This document shows positions 17,099 through 26,674 of a DNA stretch of 64,000 nt, piece after piece. Both the position numbers and the translations under genes were made by a program. Position 1 is the stretch's first letter; each line of letters starts with the position of its first letter. This DNA comes from Vibrionaceae bacterium. Lineage in GTDB: Bacteria > Pseudomonadota > Gammaproteobacteria > Enterobacterales > Vibrionaceae. The notes beneath the pieces were generated by a model. That model was not told the DNA's origin. It saw nothing but the letters and a program-made list of their open reading frames with translations, and did not search any database. The stretch lies in contig JAAEZQ010000002.1 in assembly GCA_018222805.1 (NCBI GenBank), positions 62,001-126,000 of the forward strand, given 5' to 3'.

Positions 17099-18568
17099 GT
17101 GTCTAACGGCGAACTGCCAAAAGATGCAGATGGGTTACAACTCAACTTTTGTAAAACATTGGCGTGTGACAACTTTGGATTGAGTGATGCAAAACGTTAC
17201 GTTCTGCAACATGCTAACCCTAAGCGTCCGGCGATGGTATGCCGTGAATGTGGAGCTTTCCCCCCCTTACTTAATAATCGCGATGTGGTGAACGAACTTC
17301 ATCGTCTGCGGCACGTTCATAGTGACGGCTTGCCTGCTTGTCGCAATAATGACTGCGACAACTTCGGACTTTCTGTCCATACACATAAACACCTCTACCA
17401 CGCTTTTGGTTACAGCGGCGATCGTCAACGTTACCGCTGCAAAGCGTGTCAAAGTACTTTCGTCGATAAGTGGTCCGGTGCGAACAAAAAGCTACAGTTT
17501 CAAGAGAATCTGATGGCACTCCTATTCACGGGTTACTCTGTCCGCGAAATCTGCCGTAAGCTCAGTATCAACCCGAAAACGTTTTACGATCATGTAGACC
17601 ATATTGCCAGTCGGTGTCGCCGTAAATTAGCGACTATTGATGCACGATGGGTAAACCATGCGAATCGCTATGAGTTAGCATCAAATTACGTCGCTTTGCA
17701 GCCAAAGAGTAACAATGGCGTATACTGGATCGTCTCCGGTGAAGCGCATTCCGGTTATATTCTTTGTCAGCACGTTAACTACGCTTCTGATGAAGAACCA
17801 ACTGGTACCGTTGATCATAACCCGTACGATCAGGTATCTCGCTTTGTCTCTCAAGAGTACACTGCAGAAGCCAGCGAACCACCAGCCGCCCCCTCAAGCA
17901 AACTTCGTGAACGCATCGACCAGAAATACCAGACCATTTTAGCTCGCGGTAATGTGGAAGATCCGCTTGGGAATCTGGCCGTCTTTCATTACCCATCCAA
18001 AGGGGCGATTATTCGACCACCTTACACATCTTACGCGCATTATTTACATGTCCTTGATATGTGTAGTCCAAGTAAACGCGTGTCTATATACATGCCCCAG
18101 GATCCGCTGCTTCGCTCTGCGGCATTGAGCGTGTGTCTGTCCCGTATTAAAGAAAAAAATATCGACTTAATGTATGTCGACGAAGATCCAGCATGGGATA
18201 TGAACTTACCATTTGGCAAAATTGATATTGCATACATGAGTTGGTGGCGCGACCGATGGGCGATTTCCAGTCAAGGAGACAACAGCAAAGGAATTTGTTA
18301 CCTCGCAGGTGATCACAATGAACCTGAAAAATGGTTTAATGTAGCAACAACACGTCAAGTACAATTCTACCAAAATAGATTCCAGCTACTTTTTGAAAGC
18401 TTCATCAACGAACCACGTCGCAAATTAAGACCTGGAGGTCTGTTACCTCTTTTAGACATCTTCAGAGCTTGGCATAATTTGTGCTATCAAGATAAAGAAG
18501 GTCTCACTGCGGCTCAAAGGCTCGAAGTTACTGATGCTCCGTTGACGATTAAACAGCTCCTATCCTAA
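17099..18568 (+). CDS. Zinc-ribbon, transposase-like protein (possibly domesticated)
   Basis: 489 residues from GTG 17099, with AGAGGGGG just upstream. Two similar Cys-rich segments, CKTLACDNFGL (about 18-28) and CRNNDCDNFGL (about 81-91), each lead into CxxC pairs (CRECG; CKACQSTF). Together they resemble IS1-type InsA zinc fingers. A helix-turn-helix follows (YSVREICRKLSINPKTFYDH, about 145-165). A C-terminal region has strands reminiscent of a DDE fold (VYWIVSGEAHSGYIL; KIDIAYMSWWRDRW), but I cannot assign three acidic catalytic residues. No terminal inverted repeats or target duplications flank it, and the base composition matches the neighbours. It could be a DNA-binding regulator derived from a transposase. 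The function is unknown. Confidence 0.75.
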   Translation: MSNGELPKDADGLQLNFCKTLACDNFGLSDAKRYVLQHANPKRPAMVCRECGAFPPLLNNRDVVNELHRLRHVHSDGLPACRNNDCDNFGLSVHTHKHLYHAFGYSGDRQRYRCKACQSTFVDKWSGANKKLQFQENLMALLFTGYSVREICRKLSINPKTFYDHVDHIASRCRRKLATIDARWVNHANRYELASNYVALQPKSNNGVYWIVSGEAHSGYILCQHVNYASDEEPTGTVDHNPYDQVSRFVSQEYTAEASEPPAAPSSKLRERIDQKYQTILARGNVEDPLGNLAVFHYPSKGAIIRPPYTSYAHYLHVLDMCSPSKRVSIYMPQDPLLRSAALSVCLSRIKEKNIDLMYVDEDPAWDMNLPFGKIDIAYMSWWRDRWAISSQGDNSKGICYLAGDHNEPEKWFNVATTRQVQFYQNRFQLLFESFINEPRRKLRPGGLLPLLDIFRAWHNLCYQDKEGLTAAQRLEVTDAPLTIKQLLS

Positions 18569-18715
18569 TAGTCTGAATCATTAGGAGCCATGACGGAATC
18601 AATGAGATCCCCTGATGATTTATGAAGTAGTACTTGATCTGCTCTCGTAATGAAATGCGCACCTAATTATTATATTTAGGTGTAAATTCCAGTTCGATAG
18701 TCATGGAATTAAACG

Positions 18716-20200
18716 TTGGATAGAAGCAAAACTCAGCTAGAATACGAGCTTACATTGCTTAAAGAGCAAGTGAGATCTCAACCTGAATCCACTCTGCGCA
18801 AAGCTGAGCAACTGCGTGTTACAGCTGAACAAATGTTGTTTATCGAAGGAGAGATCCAAGCCTTACTTATCATGGCACAGTGTTGTTGGTGCGCCATGGA
18901 TTATCGTCAAGGACTTAAGCTCATCAAGATAGCCTCCGATAAGCAGAATCAGCTCGAGACCGATGACCACCTTCCAGAGATTCTTCACACATTCGCGCTT
19001 CAGTACTGGGGACAAGCCAAATATTTTTCAGCTCAGCAATACTGGATTAACGCTCTCGAACAGTCTGCCCTTGTCGATAATATCGAAATCCAGCTTGAAT
19101 CACTGATTGGGCTCGGTAACGTTTATCGTATCACCAATGAACACAAACTTGCCGCTTCAACGCATGAGTTAGCAGTAAAAGTGGCAAACAACGTCCGAAT
19201 TGCCTGGCTGGAAGGCAAAGCCCGTATCTTACTAGCGTGGGATTACTACCTGCTGAACGATTACGTCAAGATGTTGACTGTTCTTGACGGCGCAACCGAA
19301 GCCCTAAAAGATTATGAAGATTCGACATGGCAAGCAGAAATATGGGACTTCAAAGGACTGGCTTTACTTGGATTAGAGAGGCTAGACGCAGCAGAAGTAG
19401 CGACGCAAAAAGCTCATCAAATGGCCATGGAGCATGATCTTACCTGGATGAAAGCTCATTCGTTCATCAGCAGGGCTCGCCTAGAACTTATGCGCAATAA
19501 TACCGAAAGAGCAACAAGCTTGTTAATTGCAGCAGAAGAGTCAGCCCGACACTTTGATAACGGTGAGTTACTTAGTCAGATTTGCTACCAACAGTCACGT
19601 GTAGCAGAAGAACAAGGTCACTATGAAGCCGCACTCCGGGCTTTCCAAAAGTACCGGAAACACTCGCTTAAAATGCTAAAAGAGCAAAAGCATCAACTCA
19701 GTCAGGATAAAGCGCACAGTTCCAAGCGCAAACTTGAGCAGCGCGCTCGTAAACTGATTAACCATATTCGTTCTCAGCATGAGTATGATCCCGAAAAACA
19801 CCTTTCTAACCTCGTCTCTGAAACCTACTGGTGGGAGCAACTTGTTCTCTTCAAAAGTGAGCTTAAACAATCGAATCACGCGATTATCATGATCCGTCAC
19901 GCAGAACCGGCTTTCCTGGATGCCTGTACCGAACTCGTTCACTCTTTAACCACACCAAATGATTTAGTGTCCCGCCTTTCTACTGACAGGCTTGCTATGC
20001 TCATAGCGGATAAAGGTCAGGCTGCCGAAGAGATGTATAAGACGGTCCAGTCCATGATTAAAATTTATCCTTGGGAGAGGCAAGGTCTGAAAGGACCAAC
20101 ACCCACACTGTATTTACAAGATATTCTGACTTTCCCGTTCACATTAGAGCAATTGGAAGAAAGCCATGTAGAGGTAATGAAAAATGGAACAATTGCTTAA
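18716..20200 (+). CDS. TPR protein with apparent degenerate GGDEF domain
   Basis: 494 residues. Helical TPR-type repeats fill residues about 1-330, with a coiled segment near 320-350. The C-terminal 150 residues align by eye with a GGDEF domain: HAIIMIRHAEPAFLDACTEL sits where the cyclase has its DxDxFK segment, and RLSTDRLAMLI (420-430) sits where R-GGDEF-A-LL is expected. The active-site motif is thus STDRL, so it should not make c-di-GMP. The start is TTG 18716: an in-frame stop lies two codons upstream and no ATG is available before residue 40. The 3' end overlaps the next gene, an intact TPR-GGDEF protein, by 17 bases, which suggests a coupled partner or regulator. Confidence 0.82.
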   Translation: MDRSKTQLEYELTLLKEQVRSQPESTLRKAEQLRVTAEQMLFIEGEIQALLIMAQCCWCAMDYRQGLKLIKIASDKQNQLETDDHLPEILHTFALQYWGQAKYFSAQQYWINALEQSALVDNIEIQLESLIGLGNVYRITNEHKLAASTHELAVKVANNVRIAWLEGKARILLAWDYYLLNDYVKMLTVLDGATEALKDYEDSTWQAEIWDFKGLALLGLERLDAAEVATQKAHQMAMEHDLTWMKAHSFISRARLELMRNNTERATSLLIAAEESARHFDNGELLSQICYQQSRVAEEQGHYEAALRAFQKYRKHSLKMLKEQKHQLSQDKAHSSKRKLEQRARKLINHIRSQHEYDPEKHLSNLVSETYWWEQLVLFKSELKQSNHAIIMIRHAEPAFLDACTELVHSLTTPNDLVSRLSTDRLAMLIADKGQAAEEMYKTVQSMIKIYPWERQGLKGPTPTLYLQDILTFPFTLEQLEESHVEVMKNGTIA

Positions 20201-21767
20201 TAAAGTGACTCAGGCTGGCATTGACCCATCTTCTGTAACCGGTGAAGAAGCAGTAGCACTTTGGAAACACGTTCGAGTACACATCGCAGAAACTCGTCTC
20301 GAGAAAGCACATTGTTATATTATAAGTGCAGAGTATCGCCGGGAGATAAGACAGCTAAAAGACAGTATTGCCGAACTGAGACAAGCGCTGGAGCATCTCA
20401 CTCTCCCAGCTAATGCCGAAGATATTTTGTCGGTTAAGTCGAGTTTGTGTGAACACCTGGTTGAGGTCGGTGATTATGATTCAGCGATGGCCGAGTATAT
20501 TAAATCAACCAACATCGCGGTGGATTACGGCTTCATTGACGAATATGTGTTAGCCATAGTCGGTATGGGTAACTTATGTGATGCCTATGGTGATCACGAA
20601 CGTGCACTACGTTTTTACAAAAAAATTGAAGCGATAGACCATGCGATCAGCAGCCGTTCATTACGTTTACGCTACAAGCTTTATATGCTCGCGTGTTATA
20701 TCAGCCTAAAACGTACAGATCATGCCTTGGAGTTACTTACTGAATGTGAAGAGCTCAGTATTCTGGTCAGTGATAAAAACCTAGCAGGCCAGATCCACCT
20801 TTACCGAGCCAAACTGCACCAACTGAACAATGACTATTCAAACGCGTTACTTTCACTTTCTAATGTCCAGTATACTTCTGGCAGCTCCGCGACGTTTTGG
20901 TTATCTGCGATGGTCAAAATTGAAACAGCATGCTGTCTGAATGGAAAGGGGAATACGGCTTTAGCAAACTTCATTATGGGTTCAGTTGAAAAGCGAATAA
21001 AGAAACACTCTTCGGCTATGCTTGCACACAAATTTTACAATGCGATGAGCAAAATTAGTGCTTCTCAGGGTCAGTTTGAACTAGCACTGGATTGCGAAAA
21101 ACGTGCGTTTCGTATTGAGTCGGAGCTGGTTAAAAGTCTACCTATCAGCGAGTTGGGCTCTAATCAGCTACATCGCTTAGATCGCTTTGAATTACAGCTC
21201 AAACTTATCTTGTCAGAGATTGAAAATAAAGAACTTAAAGAGACGACAAAACAACATAAGAACACCGTTGCCCAGCTACAACAAGACGTCTTTACCGACC
21301 CATTAACATCTTTGCACAATCGCCGCTGGTTGGAAGTGAAACTGAAAGACTTGCTGCTTCACGATACACGTTTTGCTCTCCTGGTGATTGATATCGACCA
21401 CTTTAAGTCTATCAATGATGAATTGAGCCATTTAGTCGGTGACAAAGCGATCCAGAGCGTGTCAGAACATTTGTCTAACTACTTTAACTTTCCAGGGGCA
21501 TCATGTGTTCGCTTTGGTGGTGAAGAGTTTCTCGTCATTCTTGAAAACGACAAGTTAGAGCATGTCGAGATCCACGCAGACAAATACCGAGAGCGAATTT
21601 ACCACTATAGCTGGATTGATATTCTAGGTGAGCGTGGCCTGACGGTTTCTATCGGTATCACAGTCCACCGAGAAGGTGAAAATACGCAGCGTACCTTTTA
21701 TCGTGCCGATAAAGCGCTTTACCGCGCTAAAGCTAATGGCCGCAACCAAGTTTGTACCGAGCTTTAA
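20184..21767 (+). CDS. TPR-containing diguanylate cyclase
   Basis: 527 residues. TPR-type helical repeats fill about 1-340, a coiled coil lies at about 345-370, and the GGDEF domain at about 370-527. The domain has DPLTSLHNRRW, VIDIDHFKSINDE and the active-site loop GGEEF (445-449), so cyclase activity is expected. No RxxD inhibitory site is evident just before the loop. There are no membrane segments, so it acts in the cytoplasm, with TPRs as likely protein-interaction sensors. It is translated from within the end of the preceding TPR gene. Confidence 0.93.
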   Translation: MEQLLNKVTQAGIDPSSVTGEEAVALWKHVRVHIAETRLEKAHCYIISAEYRREIRQLKDSIAELRQALEHLTLPANAEDILSVKSSLCEHLVEVGDYDSAMAEYIKSTNIAVDYGFIDEYVLAIVGMGNLCDAYGDHERALRFYKKIEAIDHAISSRSLRLRYKLYMLACYISLKRTDHALELLTECEELSILVSDKNLAGQIHLYRAKLHQLNNDYSNALLSLSNVQYTSGSSATFWLSAMVKIETACCLNGKGNTALANFIMGSVEKRIKKHSSAMLAHKFYNAMSKISASQGQFELALDCEKRAFRIESELVKSLPISELGSNQLHRLDRFELQLKLILSEIENKELKETTKQHKNTVAQLQQDVFTDPLTSLHNRRWLEVKLKDLLLHDTRFALLVIDIDHFKSINDELSHLVGDKAIQSVSEHLSNYFNFPGASCVRFGGEEFLVILENDKLEHVEIHADKYRERIYHYSWIDILGERGLTVSIGITVHREGENTQRTFYRADKALYRAKANGRNQVCTEL

Positions 21768-21794
21768 ACCCTACCTCACCCTATGAGGAGGGTT
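21767..21794. terminator. Weak hairpin between converging genes
   Basis: AACCCT-A-CCTCA / CCCTA / TGAGG-AGGGTT with one bulged A. Only short T-runs flank it. Confidence 0.4.
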
Positions 21795-21817
21795 ACTATA
21801 GTGATTCAACAACCCGC

Positions 21818-22711
21818 TCATAAAAAGAACAACGAAATACCAAACAGCGCGACTAACGTACCAAAAACGCTTCTAAACTCTACTTTGTCACCTCGTATCA
21901 AATAGATAGCAAGAATGAACAAAGGACTGGTCGCAATTAGCGTTTGAGCAATGGCTGGATTTGCATATTTTAACGCAATTTGCTGGAACCATAGCGCCAA
22001 AAATGTTCCCACAAAAACAGCAAGAAGCAACCAAGCGAGCGCTTTTGTTCCTATTTCTAAAAGATGCTTCTTGATTCCGCTAAATGGTGCTTTCTCTATA
22101 AACTTAATAACCATACATACAGCAAATACACCAATACTCAAACGAATTAGTGCACCCAGTAGTGGAGGTAAATCACCCGCCACCAACGCATAGTGAGAGA
22201 TAACGACCCCAGATGCCTGACACACACTAGCAAGTAGACCAAAAGCAATGCCACTCCAGTTCGTCGCCTCACCGGATGGAGAAGGCTGAAATACAACAAA
22301 CGTTACAGCCGCTGTCGTAGTCAATACGCCCAACCAACTTTGCAAACCCAGTTCAGATCCCAAAAAAATCAGTGCTAATATTCCGGATAACGGTGGAGCA
22401 AGCGATTCTAACAACAGTGTTTTATTCGGGCCGATACGCTTCAGTGAAGCGAAATAAGCAGAGTCTCCGATAGCGATACCAATTACCCCAGAGATCGCTA
22501 AGACAATCAGATGAGTTGTTTCCAGATGACTGATTATGATGTTTTTTGTCGAAATGGGCAGAACCAATAACATCATCAACGATGCTACCAGCCCTTTTAC
22601 AATATTAAGCTGCAGGGCGGTGAACCGGTGGCTAAACTGGCTGTATATCCAAGTTGCGATAGCCCACACAACAGCAGCACTAATTGCAGCTATCTCTCCT
22701 AAATATGGCAA
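21818..22711 (-). CDS. EamA/DMT-family transporter
   Basis: 297 residues with ten predicted membrane helices in two EamA halves (GVIGIAIGDSAYFASLKRIG and QTLIATSPLFILAIYLIRGD are the halves' hallmark segments). It begins at TTG 22711 with AAGGG 8 bases upstream; no ATG fits the N-terminal helix. The family exports or exchanges small metabolites; the substrate is unknown. It appears monocistronic. Confidence 0.9.
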   Translation of the reverse strand: MPYLGEIAAISAAVVWAIATWIYSQFSHRFTALQLNIVKGLVASLMMLLVLPISTKNIIISHLETTHLIVLAISGVIGIAIGDSAYFASLKRIGPNKTLLLESLAPPLSGILALIFLGSELGLQSWLGVLTTTAAVTFVVFQPSPSGEATNWSGIAFGLLASVCQASGVVISHYALVAGDLPPLLGALIRLSIGVFAVCMVIKFIEKAPFSGIKKHLLEIGTKALAWLLLAVFVGTFLALWFQQIALKYANPAIAQTLIATSPLFILAIYLIRGDKVEFRSVFGTLVALFGISLFFL

Positions 22712-23012
22712 TTCGTTTCCCTTCCTTCTTATATAGGCCTATTACTTAAACATGCTGAAACCAAATTGCTTCACTCCATTAGAATTTCGAGGATAAGCGA
22801 GTTCAACAGTCAGCTTTAGAATCTATTCCCAATATTGAGAGGCCCACTGTCTATCTATTCAAGCGCACTCTTGCTCAGGAACAAAGCAAAGCATCTTGGG
22901 GTTAGCTGAGTATAAGTGTCAAAAACACTTGATTCATTTATATTTATATCAAATACTTAAGTAACTCATTTAGGTAACTTTTTTCATATAGCAACAAACA
23001 CGGGTAAGTAAG
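22712..23012. other. Intergenic region between divergent EamA and DUF3302 genes
   Basis: No gene is seen. An AT-rich stretch near 22925-22975 probably holds the promoter of the DUF3302-HlyD pair. No clear operator was found. Confidence 0.4.
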
Positions 23013-23390
23013 ATGTTTCTAGATTATTTTGCACTTGGGATGCTCATTTTCGTTGCTTTGGTCATTTTCTACGGGATCATCGTTATTCACGATATTCCCT
23101 ATGAAATCGCCAAAGAGCGTGAGCACCCACACCAAGACGCAATTCATTACGCTGGTTGGGTAAGTTTGTTTACACTTCACGCTCTGTGGCCTTTCCTTTG
23201 GATTTGGGCAACATTATGGCGCAAAGAGCGAGGTTGGGGCTTTAAACAACTAGAACAAGAAACACATGATATTCATCATCGCCTTGAAGAGCTCATTGAC
23301 GAAGTAAACGAGCTAAAAAATGAGGTATCAATATTAAAAAAGCAATCTCAGCAAAAACCGAACGCTGACCTAAGTAAAGAGGAAAAATAA
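23013..23390 (+). CDS. DUF3302 inner-membrane protein (YiaW-like)
   Basis: 125 residues. A membrane helix at the N-terminus (LGMLIFVALVIFYGIIVIHD), a second at about 47-70 (GWVSLFTLHALWPFLWIWAT), then a charged coiled-coil tail (HHRLEELIDEVNELKNEVSI). The family occurs next to HlyD-type adaptor genes, as here, and probably forms a complex with them. The stop overlaps the start of the HlyD gene by one base. Confidence 0.88.
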   Translation: MFLDYFALGMLIFVALVIFYGIIVIHDIPYEIAKEREHPHQDAIHYAGWVSLFTLHALWPFLWIWATLWRKERGWGFKQLEQETHDIHHRLEELIDEVNELKNEVSILKKQSQQKPNADLSKEEK

Positions 23391-24523
23391 TGGATTTATT
23401 GTTGATCCTGACTTATACAGCTTTTTGTATAGCGATTTTCAAAATTTTTAAGATCCCTCTCAACAAATGGTCGGTTCCAACAGCCGTTCTTGGTGGGGTT
23501 GTACTGATAGGCACACTCGTGCTTCTTATGAACTACAACCATCCCTTTACTCAGATAGGGAATCAGATCTATCCGACTACGCCTATTGTGTCTGGTGTAC
23601 GTGGTCGTGTAATCGACGTGCCAGTACAACCTAACCAACCATTAAAAACGGGCGATGTGCTGTTTAGAATCGATCCGACACCTTTTGAAGCAGAGGTGAC
23701 ACGCTTAGAAGCTAAAGTGAAAGAAGCAAGCCAAGGGGCTTTGGGGCTTGAATCTGGCGTACAAGAGGCACAAGCAGGAGTTATCAAGGCTCAAGCAGAG
23801 CGAGACAAAGCCAAGCGAGAGTACGATCGCTACCAAAGAGGTTTTGATCGTGGTGCGTTTACTGAACAAGATCTTGACACTCGTCGCCAGGCTTTCAAAG
23901 CGGCAGAAGCCACTCTAGAAGTCGCATTGCAACAAAAAGAGCAAGCACAAATCGCGCTAAATTCGGAAGTTGGCGGTGAAAATACTCAAGTTGCTCAATT
24001 GCTTGCTGAGTTGCGTAAAGCTGAGTTCAACTTGGAACAAACCGTGGTTCGAGCCCCGACAGATGGCTACGTCACGCAGCTTGCTTTGCGCCCAGGCGTG
24101 ATGGCGGTACCACTACCACTTGCACCAGCGATGACTTTTGTGCATACGGAAGACACCCAGTACTACACGGCGGCATTCCGACAAAACTCGCTACAACGCC
24201 TAAAACGAGGCTTTGAAGCTGAATTCATGTTCCGAGCAATCCCAGGCCGTGTATTTCGAGGAGAAGTCGTCGAGGTCATTCCTGCGATCGGTGAAAGCCA
24301 ATTCCAAGCTCGTGGAGCATTGGTAGGTACAGACGCACTTCGTACGAGTGGACGCGTGTTCGTCAAACTCAAAATCACCGATGATTTAAGTGAGTTCCAT
24401 CTTCCAATGGGTACCGCCGTTGAAGTTGCTGTTTACTCAGACAGCTTCCACCATGTCTCTATCATGCGTAAAGTGCTCATCCGCATGAAGAGCTGGCAAA
24501 ACTATCTGTACTTAGACCATTGA
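23390..24523 (+). CDS. HlyD/EmrA-family membrane fusion protein (YiaV-like)
   Basis: 377 residues. Two N-terminal membrane helices precede a biotinyl-lipoyl-like hammerhead (RVIDVPVQPNQPLKTGDVLF), a long coiled-coil hairpin (about 95-210), and the returning half-motif APTDGYVTQLALRPG with beta-barrel. Such adaptors bridge an inner-membrane pump to an outer-membrane channel, but no pump gene is adjacent, as is usual for the DUF3302-HlyD pair. The substrate is unknown. A strong terminator follows. Confidence 0.92.
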   Translation: MDLLLILTYTAFCIAIFKIFKIPLNKWSVPTAVLGGVVLIGTLVLLMNYNHPFTQIGNQIYPTTPIVSGVRGRVIDVPVQPNQPLKTGDVLFRIDPTPFEAEVTRLEAKVKEASQGALGLESGVQEAQAGVIKAQAERDKAKREYDRYQRGFDRGAFTEQDLDTRRQAFKAAEATLEVALQQKEQAQIALNSEVGGENTQVAQLLAELRKAEFNLEQTVVRAPTDGYVTQLALRPGVMAVPLPLAPAMTFVHTEDTQYYTAAFRQNSLQRLKRGFEAEFMFRAIPGRVFRGEVVEVIPAIGESQFQARGALVGTDALRTSGRVFVKLKITDDLSEFHLPMGTAVEVAVYSDSFHHVSIMRKVLIRMKSWQNYLYLDH

Positions 24524-24548
24524 TACTCAGACTTTGATACCTAATCAC

Positions 24549-24575
24549 AAAGGGGCGGATATCCGCCCCTTTTTT
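24549..24575 (+). terminator. Terminator of the DUF3302-HlyD operon
   Basis: Self-complementary AAAGGGGCGGAT / ATCCGCCCCTTT followed by further T residues and GTCTC. Confidence 0.9.
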
Positions 24576-24749
24576 GTCTCTCCATCCACCGGAGACGTGA
24601 GTTTAATCACACAGTTTTTTCAAACAGACCTCGTCAAAATCCCAATCAATTTGGTTACTGCTAAGATGTAATAGACAGCAAAAATATCGATAATTCAAAG
24701 TAATGTAAGTGAACGATATTCAACGCTGACTACTAAGCAGAGGCTATCT

Positions 24750-25298
24750 ATGAATCTTTCAGGCAAAACCCTCATCGTTATCGCTAGCGGCGCTTTACTC
24801 TACGGTATCGGCGGCCTACCTATGTTTGGCGTACCTGTTTTTGCTAATACAACCCTAAAACCAGCCATGGCGATATTAGCCGTGTACTCGGTATTATTCG
24901 GTCCCATTGTTGGTTTTTTAGTGGGTGTTATCGGCCACTGGATCACGGATCAGTTCTCAGGTTGGGGCGTATGGTTAACTTGGGTTGCAGGGTCTGGTGT
25001 TGTCGGTCTGGTCATTGGGCTCTTCCCCTACCTGACACGTCACCGTTTAGATGGAGGGGACTTCAGAAGGCAAGACTTCATACTCTTGGTTGCTCTTGCT
25101 CTTATTGGTAATATTCTGGGTTATGGTTGCTCTGCTTATCTTGATACCATCTTCTATGCTGAACCATTTAATAAAGTACTGACACAGATGCTAATCATTA
25201 CGACAGGAAACACGATACTCATTTCTCTTATTGGCTACTTCATCATCCGAACCATTGCGAAACGCAACAAAGGCAGTGACAAGCTTACCGAGACCTAA
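24750..25298 (+). CDS. ECF-transporter S component (UPF0397 family)
   Basis: 182 residues, five to six membrane helices. The N-terminal region [20 protein letters not shown] is typical of UPF0397 proteins, which are labelled riboflavin-type substrate-binding (S) components of energy-coupling-factor vitamin transporters. The S component binds the vitamin in the membrane and normally needs EcfA/EcfT; neither is encoded next to it here. The ligand is therefore uncertain. It has its own promoter region and a terminator downstream. Confidence 0.85.
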   Translation: MNLSGKTLIVIASGALLYGIGGLPMFGVPVFANTTLKPAMAILAVYSVLFGPIVGFLVGVIGHWITDQFSGWGVWLTWVAGSGVVGLVIGLFPYLTRHRLDGGDFRRQDFILLVALALIGNILGYGCSAYLDTIFYAEPFNKVLTQMLIITTGNTILISLIGYFIIRTIAKRNKGSDKLTET

Positions 25299-25333
25299 TC
25301 GCACCTGCACTAAGTACCGTTCTATTCAGACAC

Positions 25334-25363
25334 AAAAATGGGATGCCAGCACATCCCATTTTT
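25334..25363. terminator. Bidirectional terminator between ECF and MFS genes
   Basis: AAAAATGGGATG / CCAGCA / CATCCCATTTTT, a perfect 12-base stem with A/T runs for both converging genes. Confidence 0.9.
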
Positions 25364-25399
25364 AAATCAGGTCATTGTGAGCTGATAGCTCAGTATGCC

Positions 25400-26581
25400 C
25401 TAACTCCACCTCAACACACGGGTTTCGTTCCCCTCTTCTGGCTTGGCAGGGATATTCAGAGAGAACAACAAACTCACTGCTGCCATACCAGCACCGATGT
25501 AGAAAACACTAGAAGGTGACACCAACCAAATAACACCAAACGTTACTGGAATAACAACCGCAGCAATATGGTTAATGGTAAAGGCCACGCCTGCCGTAGA
25601 CGCCATATCCGCAGGATCAGCAATCTTCTGGAAGTACGTTTTAATTGCTAATGCCAAAGCAAAGAACAGATGATCTACGACATACAGTGCAGCTGCCCAC
25701 TCTGCGGTTTGAACTAGCCCGTAACCAACAAACACAAAGATCAAACCGACGTATTCAAACACCAATGCCTTACGCTCTCCGATAATACCAATAAACCGGC
25801 CAATACGTTTGGCAAACAGGAAGTTAAATAAATAGTTAATCAGAAACAGTAAGGTAATATCCGCGGCTGAATAACCGAACTTCTCCACCATCAAAAATCC
25901 CGCAAAAACGGTGAAGATCTGACGACGAGCGCCGCTCATAAACGTTAGCGCGTAGTACAACCAATAGCGTTTACGCAGTACCAACTTCTTGTTCTGCGGC
26001 ACTGTCGATTTAAACTGAGGGAAAGCAAATGCCATCACTAAGATCAACATAAAACCTATCCCGCCCATAACCATGTAGACAGTTTTAAAATCCAACTTAA
26101 GTTGCTCTAGCATTACCCACAGAGCCCCATAGGTAATCAGAGAAGCAAGCGCACCTACCGAAATAAACTTACCAAGCATCTCTGGTGCTTCGTCTTTAGA
26201 CAGCCACTGTAACGAGAGGGACTGCTTTAACGTTTCGAAATAATGAAATCCAGTAGACATTAACAAGGTAGTAAAAAGTAAGCCGTACAGAGAGGGAAAA
26301 TAACCTGTTATTGCTGTACCGAATGTCAGCATGGCGAGTGAAACCAACATAAAGCGTTGCTCGCGAATGAACAGCAGCACAAATACGGCCGTAAACGACA
26401 AGAAACCAGGCACTTCACGTACACTTTGTAGCAAACCGATGTCTGAGCCATCAAAGTTTGCTTTTTCAATAACGAAATTGTTGAGTAGCGCCATCCAGGT
26501 TGAGAAGGCGATAGGCACAATGATAGAGATAAGCAATAAGAAGTTTTGCGGTGTTCTCCAGCCTTGAGATGAGGTATTCAT
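25400..26581 (-). CDS. Major facilitator superfamily transporter
   Basis: 393 residues, about twelve membrane helices (for example FLLLISIIVPIAFSTWMALL at the N-terminus). The even spacing of helices and a central cytoplasmic loop with basic residues (QNKKLVLRKRYW) fit MFS. I see no subfamily motif that would name the substrate. The ATG has AGGATG upstream. An 8-base inverted repeat (AGATATGA / TCATATCT, 26594-26617) lies just in front and may be an operator or leader hairpin. Confidence 0.88.
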   Translation of the reverse strand: MNTSSQGWRTPQNFLLLISIIVPIAFSTWMALLNNFVIEKANFDGSDIGLLQSVREVPGFLSFTAVFVLLFIREQRFMLVSLAMLTFGTAITGYFPSLYGLLFTTLLMSTGFHYFETLKQSLSLQWLSKDEAPEMLGKFISVGALASLITYGALWVMLEQLKLDFKTVYMVMGGIGFMLILVMAFAFPQFKSTVPQNKKLVLRKRYWLYYALTFMSGARRQIFTVFAGFLMVEKFGYSAADITLLFLINYLFNFLFAKRIGRFIGIIGERKALVFEYVGLIFVFVGYGLVQTAEWAAALYVVDHLFFALALAIKTYFQKIADPADMASTAGVAFTINHIAAVVIPVTFGVIWLVSPSSVFYIGAGMAAVSLLFSLNIPAKPEEGNETRVLRWS

Positions 26582-26674
26582 GATGCATCCTTTAGATATG
26601 AAGGCATCATCATATCTCTAAATGTAACAAATTCGCAATATCATTATGATTGAGCGAAAAAGCAAAATGATCGC

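Noticed and set aside
17099..18568. Intact insertion sequence
   Set aside because: No terminal inverted repeats or target duplication seen on either side, so I describe only a transposase-like protein.
26594..26617. Inverted repeat AGATATGA / TCATATCT as a firm operator
   Set aside because: It is short and AT-rich, so I mention it with the MFS gene rather than as a separate site.
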